Notes under the pieces: generated by a model
The model's database searches: none
Seen by the model: the letters and a program-made list of their open reading frames with translations, nothing else
Told to the model about the DNA's origin: nothing
Part shown: positions 14,583 through 22,630 of the stretch, piece after piece
Numbering within the stretch: the stretch's first letter is position 1
Layout of the letters: the number at the start of each line of letters is the position of its first letter
Program-made: the position numbers and the translations under genes
Source: an uncultured Peptococcaceae bacterium
Lineage (GTDB): Bacteria > Bacillota > Peptococcia > Peptococcales > Peptococcaceae
Assembly: GCA_937976375.1 (NCBI GenBank)
Contig: CALJRU010000023.1
Coordinates: 1 to 28,961 of the forward strand
Direction: 5' to 3'
DNA: 28,961 nucleotides

Positions 14583-15941
14583 TTGAAATTGAGGCCTAAT
14601 ACGCGACGCTGGTATTCCCCTGGGTTGGGGCTAAAGCGATGGGCGGCATTGGGCGGCGTGGCCATAGCATTGATTATTATTGGGCTGTGGTCCATGGTAA
14701 ACAACCAATACGCCAAATCGCTGGTCGTTTCGTTTGTTAATTTTTTACAGAGAAGCATTCCGGACCTGTCCGTAGGGCAAGGTCTTATTTGTGTTGCTCT
14801 GGGAATTTTTGCGGCGGTGTTTGCCGTACGCCATTTTAATGATCAATATTCAAAAATTACCAAAGGCCACTCTCAAGTGGACGCTTACTTGCAAGATGCC
14901 ATGCTGGCGAATGGTCCAAAAATTGTCGTCATTGGCGGCGGAACAGGCCTGTCTGTCATTTTAAAAGGCTTGAAGCATTATACGTCAAATTTGACAGCGG
15001 TGGTTTCGGTTGGTGACGATGGCGGCAGCAGTGGGCGATTGCGCCGAGAATTTGGTGGCATTCCCGTTGGTGATATACGTTCCTGTATTGTGGCTTTGGC
15101 CGATGAAGAAGACATTATGGAACAGTTGTTCAATTATCGCTTTTCGCGCGGTGAAGGCCTCAAAGGGCATAGCTTAGGAAATTTGATGATGGTGGCACTC
15201 TCCAATATCAATGGTAATTTTCAAGAAGCCATCGGCAGCGTTGACCAGATTCTTCATTTAGGCGGGCGTGTGCTGCCAGTTACAATGGAACCGTTGGAAC
15301 TTCAAGCAGAACTCATCGATGGGACCCTATTAACTGGAGAATGCAACATTGGTGAAACCGAGGTGCCCATCCATCATATGATGGTAAATCCTCCCTATGC
15401 GGAGGTATTGCCAGGTGTGCTGGAAGCGATTGACACAGCTGATGCAGTTATATTGGGTCCTGGCAGCTTGTATACGTCGGTTATACCGAACTTATGCGTG
15501 CATCAGATTGTGGATGCCATCAAGGAAAGCCGCTGCAAAACATTTTATATTTGCAATGTGACGACACAGCCAGGAGAAACATCTGATTATACAGCATCTG
15601 ATCATTTACAGGCCATTTATGATCATAGCTGTTCTGAGATGATTGATTATATGCTCGTAGATGATGGAAAAACAGAAAATAAAATTGAATTGGCGGATAT
15701 TCTGCTGCAAGCCAGTGTTCGCGTGACTGTGGATTATGATAAACTGGACAAAATGGACACCAAGATCATCGAAACATCTTTGGTCAGTGAAGAGAATCCT
15801 TATCATCATGATTCTCGCAAGTTGGCTGGTGCTATTCTGCGAACCTTGTATTCAGACAAAGAGTATAAGCTGCGCAATGGCTTGATAAAAAATCATCAAA
15901 ACGTGAAACGCTTTCACGAGTTGGAGGAGGAATGGCAATGA
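14583..15941 (+). CDS. yvcK: YvcK-family gluconeogenesis factor with N-terminal membrane anchor
   Basis: 452 residues, against roughly 310-330 for Bacillus subtilis YvcK. The extra N-terminal region has two hydrophobic segments (about residues 20-40 and 66-82), then a linker. The core starts near 112 with VVIGGGTGLSVILKGLK, followed by VSVGDDGGSSGRLRREFGG, GHSLGNLM and LGPGSLYTSVIPNL, all conserved in the UDP-sugar-binding YvcK/CofD-like fold. YvcK proteins tune cell-wall precursor supply and gluconeogenic growth. The start is TTG at 14583, with AGGAG 9 nt upstream; no nearby ATG is in frame. The stop overlaps the whiA start as ATGA, so the two are co-translated. Confidence 0.92.
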   Translation: MKLRPNTRRWYSPGLGLKRWAALGGVAIALIIIGLWSMVNNQYAKSLVVSFVNFLQRSIPDLSVGQGLICVALGIFAAVFAVRHFNDQYSKITKGHSQVDAYLQDAMLANGPKIVVIGGGTGLSVILKGLKHYTSNLTAVVSVGDDGGSSGRLRREFGGIPVGDIRSCIVALADEEDIMEQLFNYRFSRGEGLKGHSLGNLMMVALSNINGNFQEAIGSVDQILHLGGRVLPVTMEPLELQAELIDGTLLTGECNIGETEVPIHHMMVNPPYAEVLPGVLEAIDTADAVILGPGSLYTSVIPNLCVHQIVDAIKESRCKTFYICNVTTQPGETSDYTASDHLQAIYDHSCSEMIDYMLVDDGKTENKIELADILLQASVRVTVDYDKLDKMDTKIIETSLVSEENPYHHDSRKLAGAILRTLYSDKEYKLRNGLIKNHQNVKRFHELEEEWQ

Positions 15942-16912
15942 GTTTTTCTAATGATATAAAAAATGAATTGCTGCGCTTGGCGTATAATGACGACAGTGAG
16001 CGTGTGGCGCTGTTGGCTGGGTTGGTACGTATGGATGGTACCATTTTGATTGCGGCCAAACAGCGAATCAGTCTCCAGCTGGTGAGTGAGAATGCTGCTG
16101 TTGCAAGATTGGCATTTTCGTGGCTGAAAGAGCTTTTTCATGTCGAAGCAACGGTGACGATTCAGAGGCGTACCCGCTTAAAGAAAAATGTTCTGTATGT
16201 AGTCAATGTGCCAAGTCAGACACGCATGCAGGTATTGTTGAATTCATTGGGAATGGTTGATCAGGACGGATTGCCCTTTCGGCCGGAAATTGCTGTTGAG
16301 CTGACAGGCAGTGACAGTTTACGCCGCGCATACTTGCGTGGCGTTTTTCTTGGCAGTGGCTCGATGACCGATCCGCAGCGTAGCTACCATCTGGAAATCG
16401 TGACTCAAAGTGAAGAATATGCAGCGAATCTCATTGCCTTGATTGAGAATTATAATATTTTCCCACGCATGAGTTATCGCAAAGAAAGCATCATTGTGTA
16501 TTTAAAAGAAAGTGAACAAATTAGCGACTTTCTGGCTCTAATTGGTGCTTATGAAGCGGTGATGGCGCTGGAAAATACACGTATTCAAAAGAACATGCGC
16601 AACCAGGTGAATCGTCTGGTGAATTGTGAAACAGCGAATATGAATAAATCCATCAATGCAGCACAGCGTCAAATTCAAAACATCCGCATTATTGCAGACC
16701 ATATGGGATTGGAGAGGCTGCCGGAATCTTTACGTCAGGCAGCAGAAGCACGGCTCAACCATCCAGAAGAAAGCTTAAAGGACTTAGGACAGTTGCTTGA
16801 TCCACCAGTCGGGAAATCAGGCATGAACCATCGTATGCGGCGGCTGGAAGAATTGGCTGAACAATTGCAGCTGACCGATGATGACGTAAAACCTGAGAAA
16901 GGGGATGTGTAG
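15938..16912 (+). CDS. whiA: DNA-binding protein WhiA
   Basis: 324 residues. The N-terminal half is the LAGLIDADG-like fold (LLAGLVRMDGTILI, RRAYLRGVFLGSGSMTDP) and the C-terminal part is the helix-turn-helix that binds DNA (ESLKDLGQLLDPPVGKSGMNHRMRRLEELA). WhiA regulates sporulation division genes in Streptomyces and affects division and chromosome segregation in Bacillus. The ATG at 15938 gives MSFSNDIKNELL, as in family members, and overlaps the yvcK stop; the ATG at 15932 is too close to the GGAGGAGG site. The TAG stop shares its last base with the GTG start of the next gene. Confidence 0.95.
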   Translation: MSFSNDIKNELLRLAYNDDSERVALLAGLVRMDGTILIAAKQRISLQLVSENAAVARLAFSWLKELFHVEATVTIQRRTRLKKNVLYVVNVPSQTRMQVLLNSLGMVDQDGLPFRPEIAVELTGSDSLRRAYLRGVFLGSGSMTDPQRSYHLEIVTQSEEYAANLIALIENYNIFPRMSYRKESIIVYLKESEQISDFLALIGAYEAVMALENTRIQKNMRNQVNRLVNCETANMNKSINAAQRQIQNIRIIADHMGLERLPESLRQAAEARLNHPEESLKDLGQLLDPPVGKSGMNHRMRRLEELAEQLQLTDDDVKPEKGDV

Positions 16913-18819
16913 TGAAAAGAAAATGGATGATCCTCGCAGCCGCTATGATGGCCTGCACCCTTTGGGTTACGGGCTGCGGCAGCGACACAACAGAAAAAGA
17001 TGCATCTGCGCCTGTTGAAGAAGTGAAAATTACAAATGAAGAGAATGTGTCACCGAACTATGACTGCATTGTTGTTGATGGCAGTCCAGAAGGCATTACC
17101 GCTGCGATTTCAGCGGCACGCAACGGATTGGATACCTTGCTCATTTGTCAGGACGATGCATTGGGCGGCTTGTATACCTTAGGCGAGCTGAATTATATTG
17201 ATGTGCCGGAGTCACGCGATGGAACTGTATTGGTGGAAGGCATTTACAAAGAATTCAGCGATGCAGTAGGTGGCTCGGGTTTTGACATCACCACTGCGAA
17301 GAACACCTTTTATGATATGGTTAAAGCCGAAGAAAACATTACACTGCGCGTCGACAGCTATTTTAAAGCCCCTGTGATGGATGGCCATACCGTTACTGGT
17401 GTGACAGTGGAAGAAGACGATAAAAATGTCACTTACACAGCGCCCGTTGTCATCGATGCGACGCCGGACGGTGATGTGTGTGCTGCAGCTGGTGCACCGT
17501 ACACCTATGCAGGAGAAGACATCGGCGAACGGGACCGAGAAATGGGTGTAACGTTGGTATTCCGCCTATCTGGTGTCGATTGGGACAAAGTTGTAGAGTA
17601 TGTGTCTACGCCACAAGATGGTGCATCAGCGGCTGAAGGCGGTGCCAATGGCAACCTTGCCTGGGGCTATAGTGATGAAGGCTATGCCTACGAACCGAAA
17701 GATGAAAATCTGCGCCTGCGCGGATTTAACATCGCGCGGCAGGACAATGGTGACGTGCTGATCAATTCGTTAATTATTTTCGATGTGGATGCTTTGGATG
17801 AGGATAGCCGCGCTGAGGGTATTGCACGCGGGCAGAAAGAACTGCCGTTGATTGTTGAGTATATGCGTGAGCACTGTGTGGGTTTTGAAAATGCCGAATT
17901 GGTTGACACCGCAGAGCAGCTTTATGTGCGTGAAACGCGCCATATTCAATGCGAATCCATGTTGACCATCGACGACGTACTGGAAAATCGTTCGCAACCT
18001 GATGCGATTGCAGTGACCAATTATCCGGTCGATGTCCAGGCGACAAAAACGCAGCGGTATGGCACGGTTGTTGGTTTCCCTGATCAATATGAAATTGGTC
18101 TGGGCAGCTTGATCCCGTTGGAAATTGACGGCATCATGATCGTTGGCCGAGCAGCGGGGTACACATCGATGGCAGCCGGCTCGGCACGTATCGTGCCAAC
18201 CGGTATGGCTTGCGCTCAGGCAGCAGGTGTGGCAGCAAAAGTGGCGTTGGATAATGAGAAAATTCGTGTATTGCGTGATCTATTGGCCAGTGAAGCTTCG
18301 ATAAGTGAAGTTCAAAATCTGTTGGAAAAACAGGGGGCTCGTCTTGAACACACGGAAACACATGAAGCGGTGATGGACCACTGGGCGTATTCTGGGCTCA
18401 AGGTGATTCGCAGCATGGGCTTTGCTGATGGCGGCTATGATAATGATTACCGCCTTGATGATGCCGTGACGGGTCCGCGCTTTGCCAACATGATGAACAC
18501 CGTTGTAAAAAAATCGGGGCTTGCTTTGGAACCGCGCATTGCGGTCAACGAAGAACCTGATAATGAAGAAATGTTGCTTGCGTTGTCGGCTAAAGTTGCA
18601 GCTTTAGATGGCAGCGCTTCACCAAGCAATTTTTCAGAAAGCGTAGCATTTTTGCAAAAAAGAAATATTTTAGATACAATATTGAGCGAAAAATTTGCAG
18701 ATCCAGCAGCGAGCGCCGATGCTGGCAGTTGTTATATGTTGGCGGCGCGTCTATATGAATATTTCCTGACGTTGCCCGGATCAACTGCTTTTTCAGCAAT
18801 TGATCGGTTAAATGGATAA
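16912..18819 (+). CDS. Lipoprotein FAD-dependent oxidoreductase with SLH-like C-terminus
   Basis: 635 residues from a GTG start (AAAGGGG upstream, TAGTG overlap with whiA). Residues 1-22 are a lipoprotein signal ending in LWVTGC, so the protein should be lipid-anchored outside the membrane. From about residue 48 comes an FAD-binding domain of the FAD_oxidored type: YDCIVVDGSPEGITAAISAA, then DDALGGLYT and VIDATPDGDVCAAAGA. The second FAD strand, GIMIVGRAAGYTSMAAGSAR, is followed by a GMACAQAAG helix. Residues about 484-530 (HEAVMDHWAYSGLKVIRSMGF, then DYRLDDAVTGPRF) resemble an S-layer homology repeat. The substrate is unknown. The family dinucleotide motif begins DGSPEG here rather than GGxPAG. 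Confidence 0.85.
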   Translation: MKRKWMILAAAMMACTLWVTGCGSDTTEKDASAPVEEVKITNEENVSPNYDCIVVDGSPEGITAAISAARNGLDTLLICQDDALGGLYTLGELNYIDVPESRDGTVLVEGIYKEFSDAVGGSGFDITTAKNTFYDMVKAEENITLRVDSYFKAPVMDGHTVTGVTVEEDDKNVTYTAPVVIDATPDGDVCAAAGAPYTYAGEDIGERDREMGVTLVFRLSGVDWDKVVEYVSTPQDGASAAEGGANGNLAWGYSDEGYAYEPKDENLRLRGFNIARQDNGDVLINSLIIFDVDALDEDSRAEGIARGQKELPLIVEYMREHCVGFENAELVDTAEQLYVRETRHIQCESMLTIDDVLENRSQPDAIAVTNYPVDVQATKTQRYGTVVGFPDQYEIGLGSLIPLEIDGIMIVGRAAGYTSMAAGSARIVPTGMACAQAAGVAAKVALDNEKIRVLRDLLASEASISEVQNLLEKQGARLEHTETHEAVMDHWAYSGLKVIRSMGFADGGYDNDYRLDDAVTGPRFANMMNTVVKKSGLALEPRIAVNEEPDNEEMLLALSAKVAALDGSASPSNFSESVAFLQKRNILDTILSEKFADPAASADAGSCYMLAARLYEYFLTLPGSTAFSAIDRLNG

Positions 18820-18845
18820 TCGTGTAATGAATGGAATGATAAGCC

Positions 18846-19682
18846 ATGATTTCAAGGAAAAGTAAATATTTACATTGGCTGATTTTATTGCTGCAAGGAG
18901 CCATTATCGGTACTGGGGCAATATTGCCAGGTGTTAGTGGCGGTGTGCTTTGCGTTGCTTTTGGTATTTACGAACCGATGATGACGCTTTTTGAGCATCC
19001 TGTGCATTCGTTAAAAAAATACTATGGCCTTTTTGTGCCTATTATTGTTGGCGGGTTTATAGGGTTTGTTCTTTTAGCAAAAGCGGTTGAAATTTTCTTT
19101 AGTGCTTATGCCGCGATTGCTATGGCTTTGTTTTCTGGTTTAATTTGCGGTACTTTGCCAGGCTTGTTTCAATCATCGGTTGAGCGTTATTCCACCAAGG
19201 GATGGACTGGGTTTATTGTGACCATGGCCTTGGCTTATGTATTTTTTAGCATCATGAAAGAAGGCATGGGGAACAGTATCGCACCAAATGCAGGCTGGTA
19301 TTTATTTTGTGGCATTATTTGGGGATTGAGCATGATCGTTCCTGGACTCAGTTCTTCTTCATTACTGCTTTTCATGGGATTGTATCAGCCGATGGCTGCG
19401 GGCATTGGTAGTCTTGATATGGCTGTATTGATTCCGCTTGGTATTGGCTTCGTACTTACAGTGCTGTCTCTGGCTCGTGTCATGAATCGTCTCTTAGCCA
19501 ATCATTATGCTATTGTTGCAAAAATTATTTTAGGCTTTGTAATCGCTTCCATCATAATGATTCTGCCAACAAGTTTTGCAGGTGTAACGGATATTTTTAT
19601 CAGTTTTTTGGCATTCGTTGTAGGATTTTGGTTTGCTCGATGGATGGATCAGCTTAAACTGGAGCCTGTTGAAAAAGAATAA
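18846..19682 (+). CDS. popT: DUF368 membrane protein, PopT-type undecaprenyl-phosphate transporter
   Basis: 278 residues with about eight membrane segments. The signature DUF368 segment is GAIIGTGAILPGVSGGVLCVAFGIYEP near the N-terminus, and its internal repeat is GLSMIVPGLSSSSLLLFMGLYQPM in the second half: the inverted-repeat fold expected of the family. Members named PopT return undecaprenyl phosphate across the membrane for reuse in wall synthesis. That role is known for the family, not shown here. It lies 26 nt after the lipoprotein gene and ends at a strong terminator, so it may end the rapZ-yvcK-whiA transcript. The position next to YvcK and RapZ, both linked to wall precursors, is suggestive. 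Confidence 0.88.
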   Translation: MISRKSKYLHWLILLLQGAIIGTGAILPGVSGGVLCVAFGIYEPMMTLFEHPVHSLKKYYGLFVPIIVGGFIGFVLLAKAVEIFFSAYAAIAMALFSGLICGTLPGLFQSSVERYSTKGWTGFIVTMALAYVFFSIMKEGMGNSIAPNAGWYLFCGIIWGLSMIVPGLSSSSLLLFMGLYQPMAAGIGSLDMAVLIPLGIGFVLTVLSLARVMNRLLANHYAIVAKIILGFVIASIIMILPTSFAGVTDIFISFLAFVVGFWFARWMDQLKLEPVEKE

Positions 19683-19722
19683 AAGAAGCGTTGATGCGCA
19701 ATCGCGTATCAACGCTTCTTTT
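19681..19722. terminator. Bidirectional terminator between popT and a LysR gene
   Basis: AAAAGAAGCGTTGAT pairs perfectly with ATCAACGCTTCTTTT, and the stem continues through one G.T pair and CGC. A/T runs on both sides make it work in both directions. It lies between convergent genes and touches the LysR stop codon. Confidence 0.93.
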
Positions 19723-20596
19723 ATGCAAAACTTTCTTTCATGAGGTCAAGCAGTGCCTGGGCGACGGGGTTGAAGACTTGATATTTTTTCCAGATGATAT
19801 TGCCTTCGCTTTCAAGGCGCGGGGTGAGTGGGCGGAAGCAGAGGTCGGAGGTATCGCCGGTATCGATGAGTTTATCGAAGCAGAGCATGATGCCGAGTCC
19901 GGCATGGACAAGGACGGCGCCGTTGTAAGGTAGATTAAAGGTGGCGACGATGTTGAGGCGCTCCTGCAGATCACCAAAAAATTTAGGGTAATCATCGGTG
20001 ATGCTTTGCACCGACAGGATAAGCGGCTGATCGAGCAAGTCGGTTACAGCAATTTCTGGTTTCGCAGCCAATGGATGCGTTTTTGGCATGACAGCTCCCC
20101 AAAGATCGCGCGTGGGAACGGTTAGAAAGTTGTATTTGGAAAGGTCTACGGCATTGGCGATAACGGCAAAATCGAGCAGGCCTTTGTCGAGATCGCCGGC
20201 AATATCGGCGGTGTTGCCGCTTTTGAGATGATAGTGAATTCCTGGATGCAGACGATGGAGTTCGACAAGCAGTTCAGCGAGCCGTTTCATGGCTTCGGAT
20301 TCGGCACAGCCGATAAAAATGTCGCCGTGAAGATCATCATCAAGGGCTTGAAATTCTTCGGTGGTTTTGTCAACCATTTGCAGAATGTCTTCAGCACGTT
20401 TGCGCAGCAGAATGCCTTCAGGGGTTAACTCAATGCGAAAACTGTGGCGAATAAAGAGGCGCTTGCCAAGTTCTTCTTCCAGACTTTTTACTTGCCGTGA
20501 GAGCGCTGATTGGCTCACATGCAAGCGCTCTGCTGCTTTGGTCATATTTTCTTCACGCGCTATTTCAAGAAAATAGCGTAAAGTGCGCAATTCCAT
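19721..20596 (-). CDS. LysR-family transcriptional regulator
   Basis: 291 residues with the chosen start. Residues 1-60 hold the winged HTH (MELRTLRYFLEIAREENMTK, VSQSALSRQVKSLEEELGKRLF). The rest is the two-lobed effector domain beginning near HGDIFIGCAESEAM. The frame can be extended to a TTG at 20614 or an ATG at 20605. AAAGG lies about 9 nt before the ATG at 20596, and LysR proteins normally begin like MELRTLRYF. It diverges from the small-protein/hydrolase pair across 117 nt and probably regulates it, as is usual for LysR genes. The effector cannot be predicted. Confidence 0.92.
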   Translation of the reverse strand: MELRTLRYFLEIAREENMTKAAERLHVSQSALSRQVKSLEEELGKRLFIRHSFRIELTPEGILLRKRAEDILQMVDKTTEEFQALDDDLHGDIFIGCAESEAMKRLAELLVELHRLHPGIHYHLKSGNTADIAGDLDKGLLDFAVIANAVDLSKYNFLTVPTRDLWGAVMPKTHPLAAKPEIAVTDLLDQPLILSVQSITDDYPKFFGDLQERLNIVATFNLPYNGAVLVHAGLGIMLCFDKLIDTGDTSDLCFRPLTPRLESEGNIIWKKYQVFNPVAQALLDLMKESFA

Positions 20597-20632
20597 GATG
20601 TTCATCCTTTCCAATTGAAATGATTTTTGCTC

Positions 20633-20644
20633 ATATCACGATAT
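20633..20644. promoter_or_regulatory. Candidate LysR operator
   Basis: ATATC-AC-GATAT is a near-perfect dyad in the divergent gap, and T20631 to A20643 satisfies a T-N11-A LysR box. AT-rich DNA gives such matches easily. Confidence 0.35.
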
Positions 20645-20680
20645 TCATTTTATCAATTAGCGTATAAATCAGCAAGTTCC

Positions 20681-20686
20681 TATAAT
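20681..20686 (+). promoter_or_regulatory. Predicted -10 for the small protein/hydrolase pair
   Basis: TATAAT with only a weak -35 (TTAGCG, 18 nt away), as expected for an activator-dependent promoter. Confidence 0.45.
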
Positions 20687-20713
20687 GGAATTGCGGAAAG
20701 GAAGCGAGCAGTG

Positions 20714-20959
20714 ATGGCAAATCTTCATGATCAACAAGCTATGATTTTAGAAAATCTTCAAGATGCTGGCTGTGATGAACATCTTTGTCAAGAAATTTTG
20801 CATTATTTGTGTGGAGCACAGATTTCTTATGCACTATGTCTATTACGGCAGCACAAGAGGCAATTGCTCGCACGGCTGCATGATAACGAGTATAAGATTG
20901 ATCGTTTGGATTATTTCATGTATCAACTGAATCGAATGGCTAATAATCAGAAAGGATGA
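20714..20959 (+). CDS. Small helical protein of unknown function
   Basis: 81 residues, predicted entirely alpha-helical. An N-terminal helix (QQAMILENLQDAGCDEHLCQ) is followed by HYLCGAQISYALCLLRQHKRQLLARLHDNEYKIDRLDYFMYQLNRM. The pattern of an LLRxHR-LL-LH---KID-LDY-iYQL segment recalls small conserved proteins found beside LysR genes and hydrolases or flavoproteins in gut Firmicutes and Actinobacteria. I know no function. Three cysteines lie in the first half. An upstream GTG at 20711 is possible and adds one residue. AAAGGAAG stands 8-11 nt before. The stop overlaps the first possible ATG of the hydrolase. Confidence 0.75.
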   Translation: MANLHDQQAMILENLQDAGCDEHLCQEILHYLCGAQISYALCLLRQHKRQLLARLHDNEYKIDRLDYFMYQLNRMANNQKG

Positions 20960-20964
20960 CAGGT

Positions 20965-21957
20965 ATGGAAGATTTACAGTTAACACAGGAATGGGATAAA
21001 ACTTTTCCACAAAGTGATAAAGTTTCACATAGTAAGGTAACATTTCATAACCGTTATGGTATTACTTTGGCTGCCGATGTGTATGTGCCAAAACATGCTG
21101 AAGGGCGTTTGGCAGCGATTGCTGTCAGTGGACCGTTTGGTGCTGTAAAAGAACAGGCATCTGGTCTTTATGCTCAGACGATGGCAGAACGAGGATTTTT
21201 GACAATGGCTTTTGATCCATCTTTTACCGGCGAAAGTGGTGGCCAGCCTCGTTACATGGCATCTCCCGATATTAATACGGAAGATTTTCAGGCGGCTGTC
21301 GATTATTTGTCCTGCCGCGATGATGTGGATCCGGAACGGATTGGCATCATTGGCATTTGTGGCTGGGGCGGCATGGCATTAAATGCAGCGGCGTTGGATA
21401 CACGTGTTAAAGCAACAGTTGCATCGACCATGTATGATATGACACGTGTTAATGCTAAAGGTTATTTTGATGCTGAGGATTCCGAAGAGGCACGTCATGA
21501 GAAACGAGTGGCTTTGAACAAACAACGTACGCTCGATTATCAAAGTGGCACTTATGCGTTAGGCGGCGGTGTGGTTGATCCTTTACCGGATGATGCACCA
21601 TTTTTTGTGAAAGATTATTACGATTATTATAAGACGGAGCGTGGTTACCATCCGCGTTCGCTTAATTCCAACGCTGGTTGGAATGTGACAGGATGCATGT
21701 CGTTCATGAATCAGCCTATTTTGCAATACAGCAATGAAATTCGCAGCGCGGTGCTGATGATTCACGGCGAAAAAGCGCATTCCTGTTATTTTAGCAAAGA
21801 TGCTTATGCGAATATGATTAATGGAAATCCAAATCCCGATAATAAAGAATTAATGATTATTCCTGATGCAGTTCATACTGATTTGTATGATGGCGGAAAT
21901 AAGGATGCTATTCCATTCGATAAAATGACGGCATTCTTTAATACGTATTTAAAATAA
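20965..21957 (+). CDS. Alpha/beta hydrolase with cysteine nucleophile
   Basis: 330 residues. The fold is a dienelactone-hydrolase/YcjY-like alpha/beta hydrolase. The nucleophile elbow is GICGWGG, with Cys132 in place of the serine of GxSxG. The catalytic histidine is His304 in PDAVHTDLYD, and an acidic residue after SAVLMIHGE (Glu269) is a candidate third member. FDPSFTGESGGQPR is a conserved loop that forms the oxyanion side. No signal peptide, so cytoplasmic. The ATG at 20956 touches the AAAGG site; the ATG at 20965 has 9 nt spacing and is chosen. It follows the small helical protein directly, so both are one transcript. Substrate unknown; small esters or lactones are typical of the fold. 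Confidence 0.88.
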   Translation: MEDLQLTQEWDKTFPQSDKVSHSKVTFHNRYGITLAADVYVPKHAEGRLAAIAVSGPFGAVKEQASGLYAQTMAERGFLTMAFDPSFTGESGGQPRYMASPDINTEDFQAAVDYLSCRDDVDPERIGIIGICGWGGMALNAAALDTRVKATVASTMYDMTRVNAKGYFDAEDSEEARHEKRVALNKQRTLDYQSGTYALGGGVVDPLPDDAPFFVKDYYDYYKTERGYHPRSLNSNAGWNVTGCMSFMNQPILQYSNEIRSAVLMIHGEKAHSCYFSKDAYANMINGNPNPDNKELMIIPDAVHTDLYDGGNKDAIPFDKMTAFFNTYLK

Positions 21958-21982
21958 TCTCATTACACTCATCCTTGTGAAG

Positions 21983-22008
21983 AGCGAAGGCTTGCCCTTC
22001 GCTTTTCT
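21983..22008 (+). terminator. Intrinsic terminator after the hydrolase gene
   Basis: AGCGAAGG-cttgc-CCTTCGCT, an 8-bp stem followed by TTTCTT, 26 nt after the stop. Confidence 0.8.
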
Positions 22009-22045
22009 TGTCACTGCTGCAATGAAAAGTTAGGAGATGGCATTT

Positions 22046-22576
22046 ATGAATATTTTAGTTTTAAATGGTAGCCCTCGTCCTCAGGGTAATACGAAGAAAT
22101 TGGTCAATGCCTTTAAAGAAGGGGCGGAGTCGGCTGGTCATCATGTTGATGTGATGGATGTATGTCAGAAAAAGATCGGCGGTTGTCGAGCGTGCGAATA
22201 CTGTCACACCAAAGGGCATGGTGCCTGTATTCAAAAAGATGACATGCAGGAAGTTGTCGCTTTGTTAAACGAAGCGGATATGCTGGTTTTGGCGTCGCCT
22301 ATCTATTATCATGGGCTTAGCGGTCAGCTGAAATGTGTCATTGATCGGTTGTATGGGCCATCATATCCAAGTGGTCCAGAGCGGTTAAAGAAAGTAGCGA
22401 TGATTTTAAGTTCTGGTGCCGCTGGTGTATATGATGGTGCACGTTTTTCTTTTGACGGCGATTTTGTTGGCTGGCTGGGCTTGGAGAACATGGGCTTTTT
22501 CACTGCTCATGGCAGTGAAAATGGTTCGCCGGAAAAAATGGCCGAACTGCGTGCATTTGGTGCTTCATTGCATTAA
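22046..22576 (+). CDS. NAD(P)H-dependent FMN reductase / flavodoxin-fold protein
   Basis: 176 residues with a flavodoxin fold. The FMN phosphate loop is NGSPRPQGNTKKL at the N-terminus. CRACEYCHTKGHGACIQKDDM carries four cysteines in the arrangement seen in iron-sulfur flavoprotein-like oxidoreductases. VLASPIYYHGLSGQLKCVIDRLYG is the family's second FMN-contact and dimer region. The four cysteines need not bind a cluster; in many relatives they are simply conserved. The ATG at 22037 directly abuts TAGGAG, so 22046 is chosen. A terminator separates it from the hydrolase and no clear promoter was found in the short gap, so some read-through is possible. A redox role is likely; the substrate is unknown. 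Confidence 0.88.
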   Translation: MNILVLNGSPRPQGNTKKLVNAFKEGAESAGHHVDVMDVCQKKIGGCRACEYCHTKGHGACIQKDDMQEVVALLNEADMLVLASPIYYHGLSGQLKCVIDRLYGPSYPSGPERLKKVAMILSSGAAGVYDGARFSFDGDFVGWLGLENMGFFTAHGSENGSPEKMAELRAFGASLH

Positions 22577-22582
22577 GAAATA

Positions 22583-22619
22583 AAAAAGAGAGGAAGGCGT
22601 ATGATGCCTTCCTCTCTTT
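22583..22619. terminator. Terminator shared by the FMN reductase and ychF
   Basis: AAAGAGAGGAAGGC pairs with GCCTTCCTCTCTTT across a 7-base loop. The minus strand continues into a six-T run, so it is stronger for ychF; the plus strand has only three T. Confidence 0.88.
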
Positions 22620-22630
22620 GGGTTCATGGA

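Noticed and set aside
21958..22045. One operon of hydrolase and FMN reductase
   Set aside because: A good terminator lies between them (21983-22008). I found no clear promoter for the reductase either, so read-through remains possible but is not claimed.
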